Assembly (NCBI GenBank): GCA_009746045.1
Contig: RPFO01001240.1
Location: 1 to 28,573, forward strand
DNA from: Mesostigma viride
Taxonomy: Eukaryota > Streptophyta > Mesostigmatophyceae > Mesostigmatales > Mesostigmataceae
Length of the DNA: 28,573 bases
Direction of reading: 5' to 3'
A program made the translations under genes and the position numbers. The notes beneath the pieces are model-generated. The model did not search any database, was not told the origin of the DNA, and saw only the letters and a list, made by a program, of their open reading frames with translations. Numbering within the stretch: the first letter of the stretch is position 1; every line of letters begins with the position of its first letter. Positions 7,880-15,360 of the stretch are shown one piece after another.

Positions 7880-8137
7880 ATGGGCGGCTATTGGATAGTA
7901 GGAATGAAGCTTTGGATTGTCGCGATCGTGCTGATCGTCCTCGCGTGCGTGTGGTTGTTCTCTTTCGTCGGCTCGGCCCTGGCAGAACCCGCCGCAAAGT
8001 TCTGGTGCGCGGTGACTCTTCGGGGCGGCAACAAGGAGTGCGTCGAGAACACCAAGAGAAACTGCAGTCCGCGCTGGGGGACGTGCGCTTGTGGCTGGGG
8101 TCGCGACCCTGGGAGCGGCCGCGGCGGCCGCCGCTAA
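7880..8137 (+). CDS. Small membrane or secreted cysteine-rich protein
   Basis: The protein has 85 residues from the ATG at 7880, chosen because it begins the hydrophobic segment (residues 10-34, LWIVAIVLIVLACVWLFSFV). This is followed by ALAEPA, which could be a signal-peptidase site, and a short domain with five cysteines (C43, C54, C62, C69, C71). The end is Gly/Arg-rich. Disulfide bonding in the mature part is possible. TAAATAAA directly before the ATG may be a promoter element or the polyadenylation signal of the preceding gene. Confidence 0.6.
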   Translation: MGGYWIVGMKLWIVAIVLIVLACVWLFSFVGSALAEPAAKFWCAVTLRGGNKECVENTKRNCSPRWGTCACGWGRDPGSGRGGRR

Positions 8138-8281
8138 GATCCGCGCGAGGTTCCGATCGTCCCCATCGTCCGCAGATGACCGGGATCGCGCGCCCTCGCG
8201 ACCGATGGCGCCAAAGTCAGGTGGGAGGAGTCCTCTGTTTTTCTCTCGCATTCGCGGGTTCCGTTAGACAGTGCATGATGT

Positions 8282-8617
8282 TCAGTCACGAGTTTTATTA
8301 TCACGATTATTATGATCAATAAACGCGGGCGTTAACAATCGAATCCCGGTCTTCAAGAGCAATTGCAACATTTTGTACAGGATCAACCACAGGATAGCGG
8401 TCCTCAGTAGGACGTGAACGCTTTCAAAGCGTTTTTCGATGACGGACAGGCAGTGGTCCCGCCGGTCCCTCCATATGTCGGAGGATGTGGAGGTCATCTC
8501 CGCGCATATGTCGTGATCCTCCATCCCCATCCAGAAGCCTAGGGAGCTGAAGTGCGGCCCCTTCATGTACAGCTCCCTCAGGGGGCGCACGATGACGGCG
8601 TCGTACACGAATGCCAT
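8282..8617 (-). CDS. Hypothetical membrane-associated protein
   Basis: The protein has 111 residues from the ATG at 8617 (MAFVYDAVIV). The first two thirds is soluble with GFWMGMEDHDICAEMT and a further conserved-looking SDIWRDRRDHCLSVIEKRF; a hydrophobic helix follows (about 75-95, LLRTAILWLILYKMLQLLL). The combination of GxW.G..DxxC..xT and W....xxC...I..xF reminds me of short NCLDV membrane proteins, but I cannot name the family. It lies behind the 8668-9228 gene on the same strand, 50 bases apart. Another frame open through this region (to 9103) is not used upstream of 8617. Confidence 0.6.
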   Translation of the reverse strand: MAFVYDAVIVRPLRELYMKGPHFSSLGFWMGMEDHDICAEMTSTSSDIWRDRRDHCLSVIEKRFESVHVLLRTAILWLILYKMLQLLLKTGIRLLTPAFIDHNNRDNKTRD

Positions 8618-8667
8618 CCCGAAGCCTGGCCAACTACAATGTACAGTTTCGATTTTAAGCGCGCGGG

Positions 8668-9228
8668 TCACAGGAACCGGACGGTGAACTTCTTCTTGAC
8701 GCTCTTCACGGACGGTCGCACGAGGATGGCGAGGTCGGAGGCCTTGCACCTCTTGCGACACCGTATGACCTTGCCGTTGAGGACGCGCAGGGAGGGCCTC
8801 CTCTCCCTCCCCTTCGGCAGCTCCTCCCGTATGGCGTCCTGGTGCTGGCGAGCGTATTCCAGCACCCCGTTGGTGATGGCCCATCGGAAGAAGTTCATCT
8901 GTCCGGGTGTGGTGGTGATCTCCCGCTCGTCTTCCGCGGGGCTGCGGATGGTGGTCTTGTTCCTCCTGGCGAAGGGGTCGAACATGCGCTTGGAGTAGAA
9001 GGCCAGCTGCTCGCGGTAGGACATGTACAGGTTGAACGGGAGCGCGTTGTCGGGCTGCTCGAACTCCACGCGGTGTGTCTTGGAGTAATTGGTCACGAGG
9101 CACTCGACCACCCGCAGGGACAGGCGGTCCGACCTGCGTCCGGACTCAGGACGCGTGATGTCGTATAGCGCGTTGAAGTTGTCAACGTTCGCGTAAAAGC
9201 GCTGCAGGGAGCGCCCCAACAGGTCCAT
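8668..9228 (-). CDS. Conserved large-DNA-virus-type protein of unknown function
   Basis: The protein has 186 residues. The central block FNLYMSYREQLAFYSKRMFD followed by PFARR and TTPGQMNFFRWAI resembles a protein found across large DNA viruses of protists with the pattern NYxK...Y.SYxxQLxxYSKxxFDPFxRR...TxxGQxNFFxWAI. No catalytic motif is apparent. The C-terminus is basic (RCRKRCK, KSVKKK). It is divergent from the guanylyltransferase-like gene at 9315, with 86 bases between. The family match is from pattern memory and needs a profile search. Confidence 0.7.
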   Translation of the reverse strand: MDLLGRSLQRFYANVDNFNALYDITRPESGRRSDRLSLRVVECLVTNYSKTHRVEFEQPDNALPFNLYMSYREQLAFYSKRMFDPFARRNKTTIRSPAEDEREITTTPGQMNFFRWAITNGVLEYARQHQDAIREELPKGRERRPSLRVLNGKVIRCRKRCKASDLAILVRPSVKSVKKKFTVRFL

Positions 9229-9314
9229 GATGTCCGCAGGTCGCTATAGGCAGAGATTTGTTTCGTAGCGCGCTTAGTCCGCGGGGAATGTGGACGCCTA
9301 GGGTAAGATAGCGG

Positions 9315-10226
9315 ATGCAGCAGGCCGGCGTCCACCGGTGGACGTGGGTAACGAGACGCGCGTCGCCGCGGGAGAACTCGGACGTGCTCAAGGCTATTAT
9401 GGGCCTCTGCCGCCTTCCGGACATCCCGCGGCCGTACATGCGCCGTACGGACGACGTCGGCAAGGTGGTGGCGGAGATGGGCCGCGACACGTATTGGATG
9501 TGCGACCTGACGCCGGGGGTGCACTGCCTGCTGGCCCTAGCGCGGATCCGCGGCGGCCGTACGGTGTGCGCGATCGTGCATTGGGACAAGAGCGTGCACA
9601 TCGTCCACATGCCGCCGTTCAAGACGAAACTGTTCAAGGGCACCGTGTTGCAAGGTGTGCTGTGCCGCGACGGGTTGCGCGTTACGTTCGTGGTGCACGA
9701 CTGTCTCGTCTATTGCCAAAAGAGTCTGCTATCGGCTCCGTTCCGTGATCGCATGGACCGCGCTCGCGAGGTGGTGGGCATGAATTTTCCTAGCACGGGG
9801 TCTTATTACTTCCACGTGTTCATTAAATGCGTATCGTACATCACGAGCAACGACAAACAAAACGCGATAAAGAGTCCCAACGTGCTGTTCATCCCCGACT
9901 CGTCCACCGTGAGCGACCAGTACGTCCACGGGGGGGTCACGGTGGCCCTGATCCACAAGCCCGAGCTGGTGACCGAGTTCGGGCGCGCCACTCACGTCGA
10001 TTCCGCCTGCGCGCTGTACATGCCGCTCACCTCCTCCTGGGCCCCCCCCGTCGCGCAACCTTGTGGGGGTTGTACGATATCTTATAGGCAAGGTTTGCGG
10101 CCGACACCCTTGTGGGGTTCGTTTTACTCGCAGGGGCCGCCACCGCAGGGGAGGGAAACAAGACCGCGTATGCCGCCGCCGGGATTTGGCGAGGTTCCGA
10201 TGCGTACCCCTTGCACTCCGAGTTGA
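9315..10226 (+). CDS. mRNA guanylyltransferase-like protein lacking catalytic residues
   Basis: The fold signature is that of the nucleotidyltransferase domain of viral capping enzymes (chlorovirus A103R type): a segment VHCLLALARI...RTVCAIVHWDKSVHIV, then FKGTVLQGVL, then VTFVVHDCLVYCQKSLLSAPFRDRM. The active-site signature is missing. Where K-x-D-G-x-R is expected there is L65-T-P-G-V-H70; where D-G-E is expected there is Q113-G-V115; the late K-W-K region reads ACALYMP. It therefore looks like a pseudoenzyme. The last 60 or so residues (after a C8 run at 10042-10049) overlap the primase end on the other strand; a one-base change in that run would end the protein at 10087 instead. Domain assignment is by pattern only. 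Confidence 0.6.
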   Translation: MQQAGVHRWTWVTRRASPRENSDVLKAIMGLCRLPDIPRPYMRRTDDVGKVVAEMGRDTYWMCDLTPGVHCLLALARIRGGRTVCAIVHWDKSVHIVHMPPFKTKLFKGTVLQGVLCRDGLRVTFVVHDCLVYCQKSLLSAPFRDRMDRAREVVGMNFPSTGSYYFHVFIKCVSYITSNDKQNAIKSPNVLFIPDSSTVSDQYVHGGVTVALIHKPELVTEFGRATHVDSACALYMPLTSSWAPPVAQPCGGCTISYRQGLRPTPLWGSFYSQGPPPQGRETRPRMPPPGFGEVPMRTPCTPS

Positions 10227-11517
10227 AGCACCGCTGCACCAGCCCGTGGATGGAGACGGAGTACCACACGTTGTTGCTCTTGTGCGCGTCCTCGATCTTG
10301 TGGCAGAACCGGTGCTTGGACCACGCCGAGTAGACCGCGTGCACGCCCTCCCCCTGCTTGAACACGTGCGTGACACCCGCCGCCCCCTCCATGGTCCGCA
10401 CCACCGTCTCGACGGCCTTGTGCTCGGGAGAGTCGAGGTTCAGCGCCTCGTCCCTGTGGATACCCAGCGTGCTGGCCACCCGCTGCTCCTGGGGGGTCTT
10501 GGCCTTGTGCTTCCTGCGGCGCCCCTGCAGCTCCTCGCGGCACATGGATGTCGCCTCGTCGAACCACGGCGGGGTGGTGATGGGGGTGGGGGTCACGCCC
10601 GGCCGCCCGTCCAGGATGCGCACGGAGGTCTGCCAGAGGAGCGGGAGGATGTGTTCGCGCACGTCCTCGGGCGAGAAGACGGTGTCCACCACCCCCTCCT
10701 TGCTGATGACACCCCACGGGGCGTACGACCGCTTCTCAGAGATCCTGCCGTAGTGGCAGCGGTCGTCTCCGCAGCTGTTGCGCGCCTTCCTCCGCTCCTT
10801 GCACACGTCACAGTGGCACCAATCCTCTCCCGGCGCCTTTCCCTTGCAATCCCCCATCGTTTTCTGGATGTTCCTGTACGCCTTGCAGCAGCCGGCGCAA
10901 CGCTCGCATTTCCAGCTGAACAGGATACGGATGCCGTTGTCCATCAGCACGCTGGGGTCCACCACGGCCGTCCAGTCGTTCTCCGCCGGCCTGTCGCCGA
11001 AATTCTGGTGCAGTTTGTCCACCACAAACGCCCGAAGTTTTAAGGCTGTCCTCTCATCCACTGGGAGGAGGGGGTAGTGGATGTGAAACCCTGTCTTGAT
11101 CTTCCCCTTCTTCTCCTTGGTGGGGGCCCTGCACACAATCACATAGCTGTCCGTTTCCGCCGGCACGCATTCCCTTAACACTTCTTGGATGGTGGGTATC
11201 CACTGCTGGATGATGGTGTCCCCCAAATCCTGATCATCCTCACAATCCAGGTCCATGAAAAAGGGGAACACGGCCGTTTTCTGCTCCACCAGGAAGTTCT
11301 GGGTGTCATTCAGAGCATCCTTGGCCACTTCCTTGTAAAAGCTGGCCAGGTCCTCAAAATCCACACAGGCCTTGCCACCTTTGTATCCATCCAGAAGCAG
11401 GTGGGTGTATTCGGCGGATTTGTCGACAAAGCAATCACGATTCACTAGCCATCTAACAGCCTCAGAATAAGGTGGGGGCTGCCATCTCTCTGCTCCATCC
11501 TGGTCCAATTTGTCCAT
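10027..11517 (-). CDS. Archaeo-eukaryotic primase, NCLDV/herpes UL52-like
   Basis: The protein has 496 residues from the first in-frame ATG (11517); the frame stays open upstream to about 11610 but without ATG. It should make RNA primers for viral DNA replication. Motif I is FFMDLD (residues 86-91, metal-binding D89 and D91), motif II GFHIHYP (143-149, nucleotide-binding His), and motif III includes D188 with RILFSWK after it. A cysteine cluster (about 204-262, CERCAGC, CHCDVC) is inserted after motif III. Near the C-terminus HRFCHKIEDAH...CFNSECKGY matches the zinc motif of this primase family. No helicase domain is attached. The last 30 residues (many Pro/Ala/Arg) overlap the gene at 9315. 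The first part of the gene is less GC-rich than its end. Confidence 0.85.
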   Translation of the reverse strand: MDKLDQDGAERWQPPPYSEAVRWLVNRDCFVDKSAEYTHLLLDGYKGGKACVDFEDLASFYKEVAKDALNDTQNFLVEQKTAVFPFFMDLDCEDDQDLGDTIIQQWIPTIQEVLRECVPAETDSYVIVCRAPTKEKKGKIKTGFHIHYPLLPVDERTALKLRAFVVDKLHQNFGDRPAENDWTAVVDPSVLMDNGIRILFSWKCERCAGCCKAYRNIQKTMGDCKGKAPGEDWCHCDVCKERRKARNSCGDDRCHYGRISEKRSYAPWGVISKEGVVDTVFSPEDVREHILPLLWQTSVRILDGRPGVTPTPITTPPWFDEATSMCREELQGRRRKHKAKTPQEQRVASTLGIHRDEALNLDSPEHKAVETVVRTMEGAAGVTHVFKQGEGVHAVYSAWSKHRFCHKIEDAHKSNNVWYSVSIHGLVQRCFNSECKGYASEPRQIPAAAYAVLFPSPAVAAPASKTNPTRVSAANLAYKISYNPHKVARRGGPRRR

Positions 11518-11589
11518 CCTGTCCCCTGCTGTCCAGATTTTTTGCGCGGCTAAACGGCAGAAATCGTCGGCGCTTAAAGGAATGGCATC

Positions 11590-12132
11590 ATGAAGATTTA
11601 TACCAAGCAAGGAGACCAGGGCTACACAAAAAGGCTGGGAAGTTCGGACAGCCTGCGGAAATCGGATGAATTATTTGAGGCAGTGGGTGCTTTGGATGAG
11701 CTCAATGCCTTTATGGGTTTGGCCATTCAACACTCGCTGCCGGCTGATAACTGCTTTCTACACTACCTCCAAGGTGTTCTTCTGGCAGCTGGCACGTCCG
11801 TCGCGGCCAAGAACTCGAATTCTTGCCGCGACGAAAAGTATAAGTTTTCTGAGGGCCCTGAGGCGGTACAGCGGCTGGAAAACACAATTGACCAGTTGGA
11901 CGAAAAGTTACCAAAACTTTGCAATTTCATTCTACCCGGCGGGAACGGACTGGCAACTTCTCACCTCCACGTTTGCAGGGTGGTGTGCAGAAGAGCTGAG
12001 AGGGCGTGTGCGCGGCTGGAATGGGTGGATCCCAACATCCTGCAATTTTTAAACAGGATGTCAGACTTCTTTTTTGTGCTGGCAAGAGCTAAGGAGGAGT
12101 TTCCGGCCGCCATTTACCGCAAACATTCGTAA
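11590..12132 (+). CDS. pduO: ATP:cob(I)alamin adenosyltransferase, PduO/MMAB type
   Basis: The enzyme transfers adenosyl from ATP to cob(I)alamin, making adenosylcobalamin. All family motifs are present in 180 residues: TKQGDQGYT (ATP-binding N-terminus, 5-13), GALDELNAFMG (33-43), FILPGG (113-118), LHVCRVVCRRAER (126-138) and LNRMSDFFFVLAR (154-166). The length matches the soluble family without a mitochondrial targeting extension. It is divergent from the primase, start codons about 72 bases apart. Its GC content is clearly lower than that of nearby genes, suggesting recent acquisition. The product is the cofactor of the class II reductase encoded at 2636-7461, so the two form one functional pair. 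Confidence 0.93.
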   Translation: MKIYTKQGDQGYTKRLGSSDSLRKSDELFEAVGALDELNAFMGLAIQHSLPADNCFLHYLQGVLLAAGTSVAAKNSNSCRDEKYKFSEGPEAVQRLENTIDQLDEKLPKLCNFILPGGNGLATSHLHVCRVVCRRAERACARLEWVDPNILQFLNRMSDFFFVLARAKEEFPAAIYRKHS

Positions 12133-12157
12133 TTATTATCTGAAAAAGAAGTATGAA

Positions 12158-12931
12158 ATGGCTTCTCAAGATGCTTGCAACGTTGACATCCAACAATGCG
12201 GGGAGGATCCGGCGAGATTCGATTTTAACCGGCGCACAACGAACCTGGAAAACGCCCACGATGTGAATATCTACAAGTACATCATCCGTGATGACAGCAG
12301 CCCCTCTTCTAGCGAGTCCGCATCCAACGGGCAGGGGAAGTCGATGTGGACAAGGGATCTGGAGGAGCTGGCGTACAGCTGGGGGCAGAAGGCGGTCGGG
12401 TTCCGCCAGATGCACAACATGGCGGCAGACATGAACACGTTCTGGTTTCACGCCCTCGGGATCCCCGCCGTGATCCTGTCCGCGGTGGCTGGCACGACAG
12501 CGTTTGCCACATCCGAGTGCCCTGCCCACGCCAACATCAGCCCGAAGGCCGTCGCCATAGGAGCCATAAGCATCGCCGTGTCGGCATTGACCAGCTTGCA
12601 GAATTTCATGCAGTTTTCCAGGAAAGCGGAACAGCACAAGCAGGCCGGCCACCGCTACGGTGCGTTCTATCGCGAGATCGACGCGGAGTTGAGCAAACAG
12701 CGCAAGTACCGGAATAACCCCTTCGAGTTCATACAGCTTTGCAGGCTGACCCTCGACAGCATGGTGTCCCAGGGACCTTCCATCCCTAGTCGGATATCAA
12801 AGGAGTACAAAAGCAAGTTCAAAAAACACCCGCACAAGGGAGAGCCGTTCGTGGAAATGAGTCCCGGCGAGGGGGACTCCGAGATGCACTCCCACATGCA
12901 GGGGGGGCGCCGCGATGGGAACGATAGCTAA
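12158..12931 (+). CDS. SLATT-like two-transmembrane protein
   Basis: The protein has 257 residues from the ATG at 12158. After a polar, Ser-rich N-terminal region it has WTRDLEELAYSWGQKAVGFR, MHNMAADMNTF, a first hydrophobic helix (about 98-118), a second (about 130-148, AIGAISIAVSALTSLQNF), and then a helix with KAEQHKQAGHRYGAFYREID. This order of helix, two membrane helices, and AExHxxxGxxYxxxxxEI is that of the SLATT family, whose bacterial members are pore-forming effectors in nucleotide-triggered conflict systems and which also occurs in eukaryotic viruses. No nucleotide-sensing partner is seen beside it. The basic C-terminus (KEYKSKFKKHPHK) and a Gly/Met tail are unassigned. Confidence 0.65.
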   Translation: MASQDACNVDIQQCGEDPARFDFNRRTTNLENAHDVNIYKYIIRDDSSPSSSESASNGQGKSMWTRDLEELAYSWGQKAVGFRQMHNMAADMNTFWFHALGIPAVILSAVAGTTAFATSECPAHANISPKAVAIGAISIAVSALTSLQNFMQFSRKAEQHKQAGHRYGAFYREIDAELSKQRKYRNNPFEFIQLCRLTLDSMVSQGPSIPSRISKEYKSKFKKHPHKGEPFVEMSPGEGDSEMHSHMQGGRRDGNDS

Positions 12932-12954
12932 ATTATCTGGGTATTAGTTACAAA

Positions 12955-13143
12955 ATGTCCGCCCGTCCTTTGAAGTCCCTGGCCACATACGCCCTCGTCA
13001 CGTACGCGTTGCTTCTTTTGCGCCCCCGTTGCATGTTCCGGGAGGACGGCAGACCTATGCAGTTCGGGGTCGGCCGCGACCAGACCCTCCTGCCTTTTTG
13101 GCTGATCGCGCTCCTCGCCGCGATATACGCCCCGGGCTACTAG
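12955..13143 (+). CDS. Small hydrophobic protein
   Basis: The protein has 62 residues with two hydrophobic stretches (about 9-23 and 46-60, LLPFWLIALLAAIYAPGY) around a basic and polar centre. It starts 24 bases after the SLATT-like gene. A small viral membrane protein is the likeliest reading; it is too short for a family assignment. Confidence 0.5.
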   Translation: MSARPLKSLATYALVTYALLLLRPRCMFREDGRPMQFGVGRDQTLLPFWLIALLAAIYAPGY

Positions 13144-13200
13144 CTCGTTCTCCCGGTCACTAAAAAAATGTTGGGGTAACACGAGACACGGCGCGGGGAG

Positions 13201-13431
13201 ATGAAGACCGCACGGCACCACGAGGGGGAGCACGCGGGCGGGGAGGATCTCGAAGAGGAGCCCGAGCGCTCGTGGCTGGACGACATGCCCGACCGATTCC
13301 ACAGCGCGTACAGGGACGAGCTGTTGAACCTGTACCTGTCGATGGTGGAGCAGTGCAAGGCCTGCGGATACCCCCTCTTGCGCCGAGTGACTTTCCACGC
13401 GTTCTGCGAATTCGCGGAGGCGAACAGCTGA
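13201..13431 (+). CDS. Small hypothetical protein
   Basis: The protein has 76 residues: an acidic N-terminus (EGEHAGGEDLEEEPE) followed by a helical part with a CKACGYPLL segment. One CxxC pair and a further Cys near the end suggest metal binding, but no family is recognised. AT-rich sequence with TAAATTAAATATG follows the stop and may separate it from the next gene. Confidence 0.5.
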   Translation: MKTARHHEGEHAGGEDLEEEPERSWLDDMPDRFHSAYRDELLNLYLSMVEQCKACGYPLLRRVTFHAFCEFAEANS

Positions 13432-13469
13432 TAAATTAAATATGAGCAGAGACGTATAGGACCACCCAC

Positions 13470-14012
13470 ATGACGCGCTGCGGTGCCACCACGGCGCAGG
13501 GAGTGAAATGCAAGAGACGCGCAACGGCCGGGTCGGAACGCTGTTCCGTGCACCGGAAGCCGACGATGGGAACGGCTCCAGGACCGGAGCCACTGCCACG
13601 AAGAGAAGGAGGGGCCCCCCCGCGCCTCCAAGACGCCGTGGACGTGTTCACGCAGTTCCTGGAGAGCATCAAGGAGTACGACACGGTGCACCCGCAAGCC
13701 AGAGCGCCCGCCCCCCCTTCCCCGCCACCACCACCCCCTCCCGCGGCGTACCCTCCCCAGACGATGACGATGCACCCCGCGGTCGTTGACCTGTCGGGCG
13801 ACGACTCGGTGGTGTACGCCAAGCTGTCCGAGGATCCTGTGACCGACGGCGAGATGCGGAAGTTGGCGGCGGCACGGGCCCTCACGATGGGCCCGCGACA
13901 CGCGATGCAGAGTTACGTCAGCCCCCCGGTGGTCGACCCCCTTGGCCTGACGAACTGCGTGACGTTTTTCATGCCCCGGAAAGCGGGCAACGGCAGGCGG
14001 CGGCGCCGCTAG
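13470..14012 (+). CDS. Protein with N-terminal C-x9-C-x10-C-x2-H motif and proline-rich linker
   Basis: The protein has 180 residues. The first 30 are the cysteine/histidine motif shared with three other genes of the window (C4, C14, C25, H28; CGATTAQGVKC). A helical stretch (LQDAVDVFTQFLESIKEY), a proline run (PPSPPPPPPP), and a C-terminal part ending in a run of Arg (GNGRRRRR) follow. The motif probably binds one zinc ion. The proline-rich centre and basic tail suggest an interaction protein rather than an enzyme. It converges with the Vsr-like nuclease gene, five bases apart. Confidence 0.7.
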   Translation: MTRCGATTAQGVKCKRRATAGSERCSVHRKPTMGTAPGPEPLPRREGGAPPRLQDAVDVFTQFLESIKEYDTVHPQARAPAPPSPPPPPPPAAYPPQTMTMHPAVVDLSGDDSVVYAKLSEDPVTDGEMRKLAAARALTMGPRHAMQSYVSPPVVDPLGLTNCVTFFMPRKAGNGRRRRR

Positions 14013-14017
14013 AATCG

Positions 14018-14533
14018 CTACAGGTCCTGAGGGGGCAGGGCGCACGCAGGGCTCGCGTGCCTGTCCAGGTACTCCGGGGGGAAGGTGAGCGAGGGCGGGG
14101 GGAACCCCTCGTCCTCGCACTCCCACCTGGTCTCTAGGTTGTATCCGAGCTTCAGTATCTGCCACTCCTTCCACTTGGTGCGCATGTACACCTCGATGTT
14201 GGCCTTACCCTTGTCGCGGTGGAGGTCAAAGAGGGGGAACCGGTCCGGGTTCGCGTGCCAGTAGTCGCCGTGGTACTCGAACACGGTGGGAGGATGGGTG
14301 TCGGCACTGAACCCGTCCACGAACAGCTTGTACCCCGTCTGGGTGCGCAGGACGACCTCGCCACCGTTGCGCGCGTGCTGGATCTTGATGGAGCGGTGCC
14401 TCTCGATGTCCTGCAGCCACCGGATGGACTTGGGGAGAAACGACGCGGCTATCACTCCGGGGCGAATGAGACTCATAACTTGTTTCATTTTTTGTAATAA
14501 ACACGAGACTTTTTTGCGCAACCAGGCGGCCAT
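14018..14533 (-). CDS. Vsr-like / PD-(D/E)XK endonuclease
   Basis: The protein has 171 residues. The core is KLFVDGF (D73), then TVFEYHGDYWHANP (E86, H88, W92, H93), followed by a DKGKANIEVY..TK helix and WQILKLGYNLETRWECE. The GDYWH block and the pattern VDGF...VxEYHG are those of Vsr-type very-short-patch-repair nucleases and related nucleases found in mobile elements and large viruses. Mismatch repair, DNA branch cleavage or a mobile-element origin are all possible. The N-terminus (RKKVSCLLQKMKQV) is basic. It is divergent from the gene at 14582, 48 bases apart. Confidence 0.7.
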   Translation of the reverse strand: MAAWLRKKVSCLLQKMKQVMSLIRPGVIAASFLPKSIRWLQDIERHRSIKIQHARNGGEVVLRTQTGYKLFVDGFSADTHPPTVFEYHGDYWHANPDRFPLFDLHRDKGKANIEVYMRTKWKEWQILKLGYNLETRWECEDEGFPPPSLTFPPEYLDRHASPACALPPQDL

Positions 14534-14581
14534 GCGCGTTCATCCGTGGCCTATTTTGTCTCGTAAGCAGTACCCCGGACC

Positions 14582-15292
14582 ATGTCTTCAGTCATCCGTT
14601 ACCTCGGCCCCAGAGACGGGGCAGACGACGACCCGCAGTTCGCAGGCAAGATCCGGGTGACGGAGGATGGCAGGATTTCGGTTTATGACGCCATGGCCGC
14701 AATCGGCATTTCACAACCCAAAGTGTACTGGTTGCGTTTGGTACAGGCCAATCCCGAAGTTGTGACGTCCAGTTATCTCTGCAAATTCCCGGGGGAAAGA
14801 CAACGAGACACGCCCGTCACAGACCTCGAGGGCCTTAAGAAAATTATGAGCTTGTTGCCGATGATCACGCATGATCGTGCGGATGAACTAAAGAAGGCCA
14901 GCAACATTCAAGACCTTCTGCAAATCTGCAACCAGTCACCCAAGAAGCGAAAAATGTGCTATGAAAGGGATGTTCAAGCCGAGCTTGCAAATAGCCTCAA
15001 CGCAGAACGCGAAGTGAGATGCCGTGCCGGAGTAATTGACATTCTTTGCCACGACCCCAAAGTGGTCATCGAGGTCAAAGAATTCAGCCAGGCGTTTCAC
15101 GGTGTTGGGCAAGTGCTGGGATACGCTCTTGACTACCCCGGGTATTCGAAGAGGCTGCATGTGTTTCGCACGCCCAAGACCCCCGACGTGTTGGTGGAGA
15201 GGCTGCTTGTTTTAAAGGAGCTCTGCGATCTGCATGACATCGAGCTAACACTTGAGCCAGATATCGAGCTGCAAAACCCTAATACGAATTAA
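14582..15292 (+). CDS. PD-(D/E)XK nuclease-like protein with N-terminal KilA-N/Bro-like part
   Basis: The protein has 236 residues. The C-terminal half has E128 (YERDVQAEL), GVIDIL (D153), VIEVKEF (E164, K166) and GQVLGYAL (Q177, Y181), the order of catalytic residues in restriction-type nucleases. The N-terminal half (RISVYDAMAAIG, then WLRLVQANPEV and CKFPGERQRDTPV) resembles KilA-N/Bro-like DNA-binding domains, with lower certainty. The gene is clearly less GC-rich than neighbours on both sides, so it may be a later arrival. About 67 AT-rich bases separate it from the convergent 15361 gene. Confidence 0.7.
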   Translation: MSSVIRYLGPRDGADDDPQFAGKIRVTEDGRISVYDAMAAIGISQPKVYWLRLVQANPEVVTSSYLCKFPGERQRDTPVTDLEGLKKIMSLLPMITHDRADELKKASNIQDLLQICNQSPKKRKMCYERDVQAELANSLNAEREVRCRAGVIDILCHDPKVVIEVKEFSQAFHGVGQVLGYALDYPGYSKRLHVFRTPKTPDVLVERLLVLKELCDLHDIELTLEPDIELQNPNTN

Positions 15293-15360
15293 ACGTTGAC
15301 TGGATCTCAGTGTCATGCATTTTAAAATAGAGTAATGAACATTATTTCAAGCACCAGGGT

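Noticed and set aside
10063-11043. 326-residue plus-strand frame
   Set aside because: Shadow of the primase on the opposite strand; low-complexity composition.
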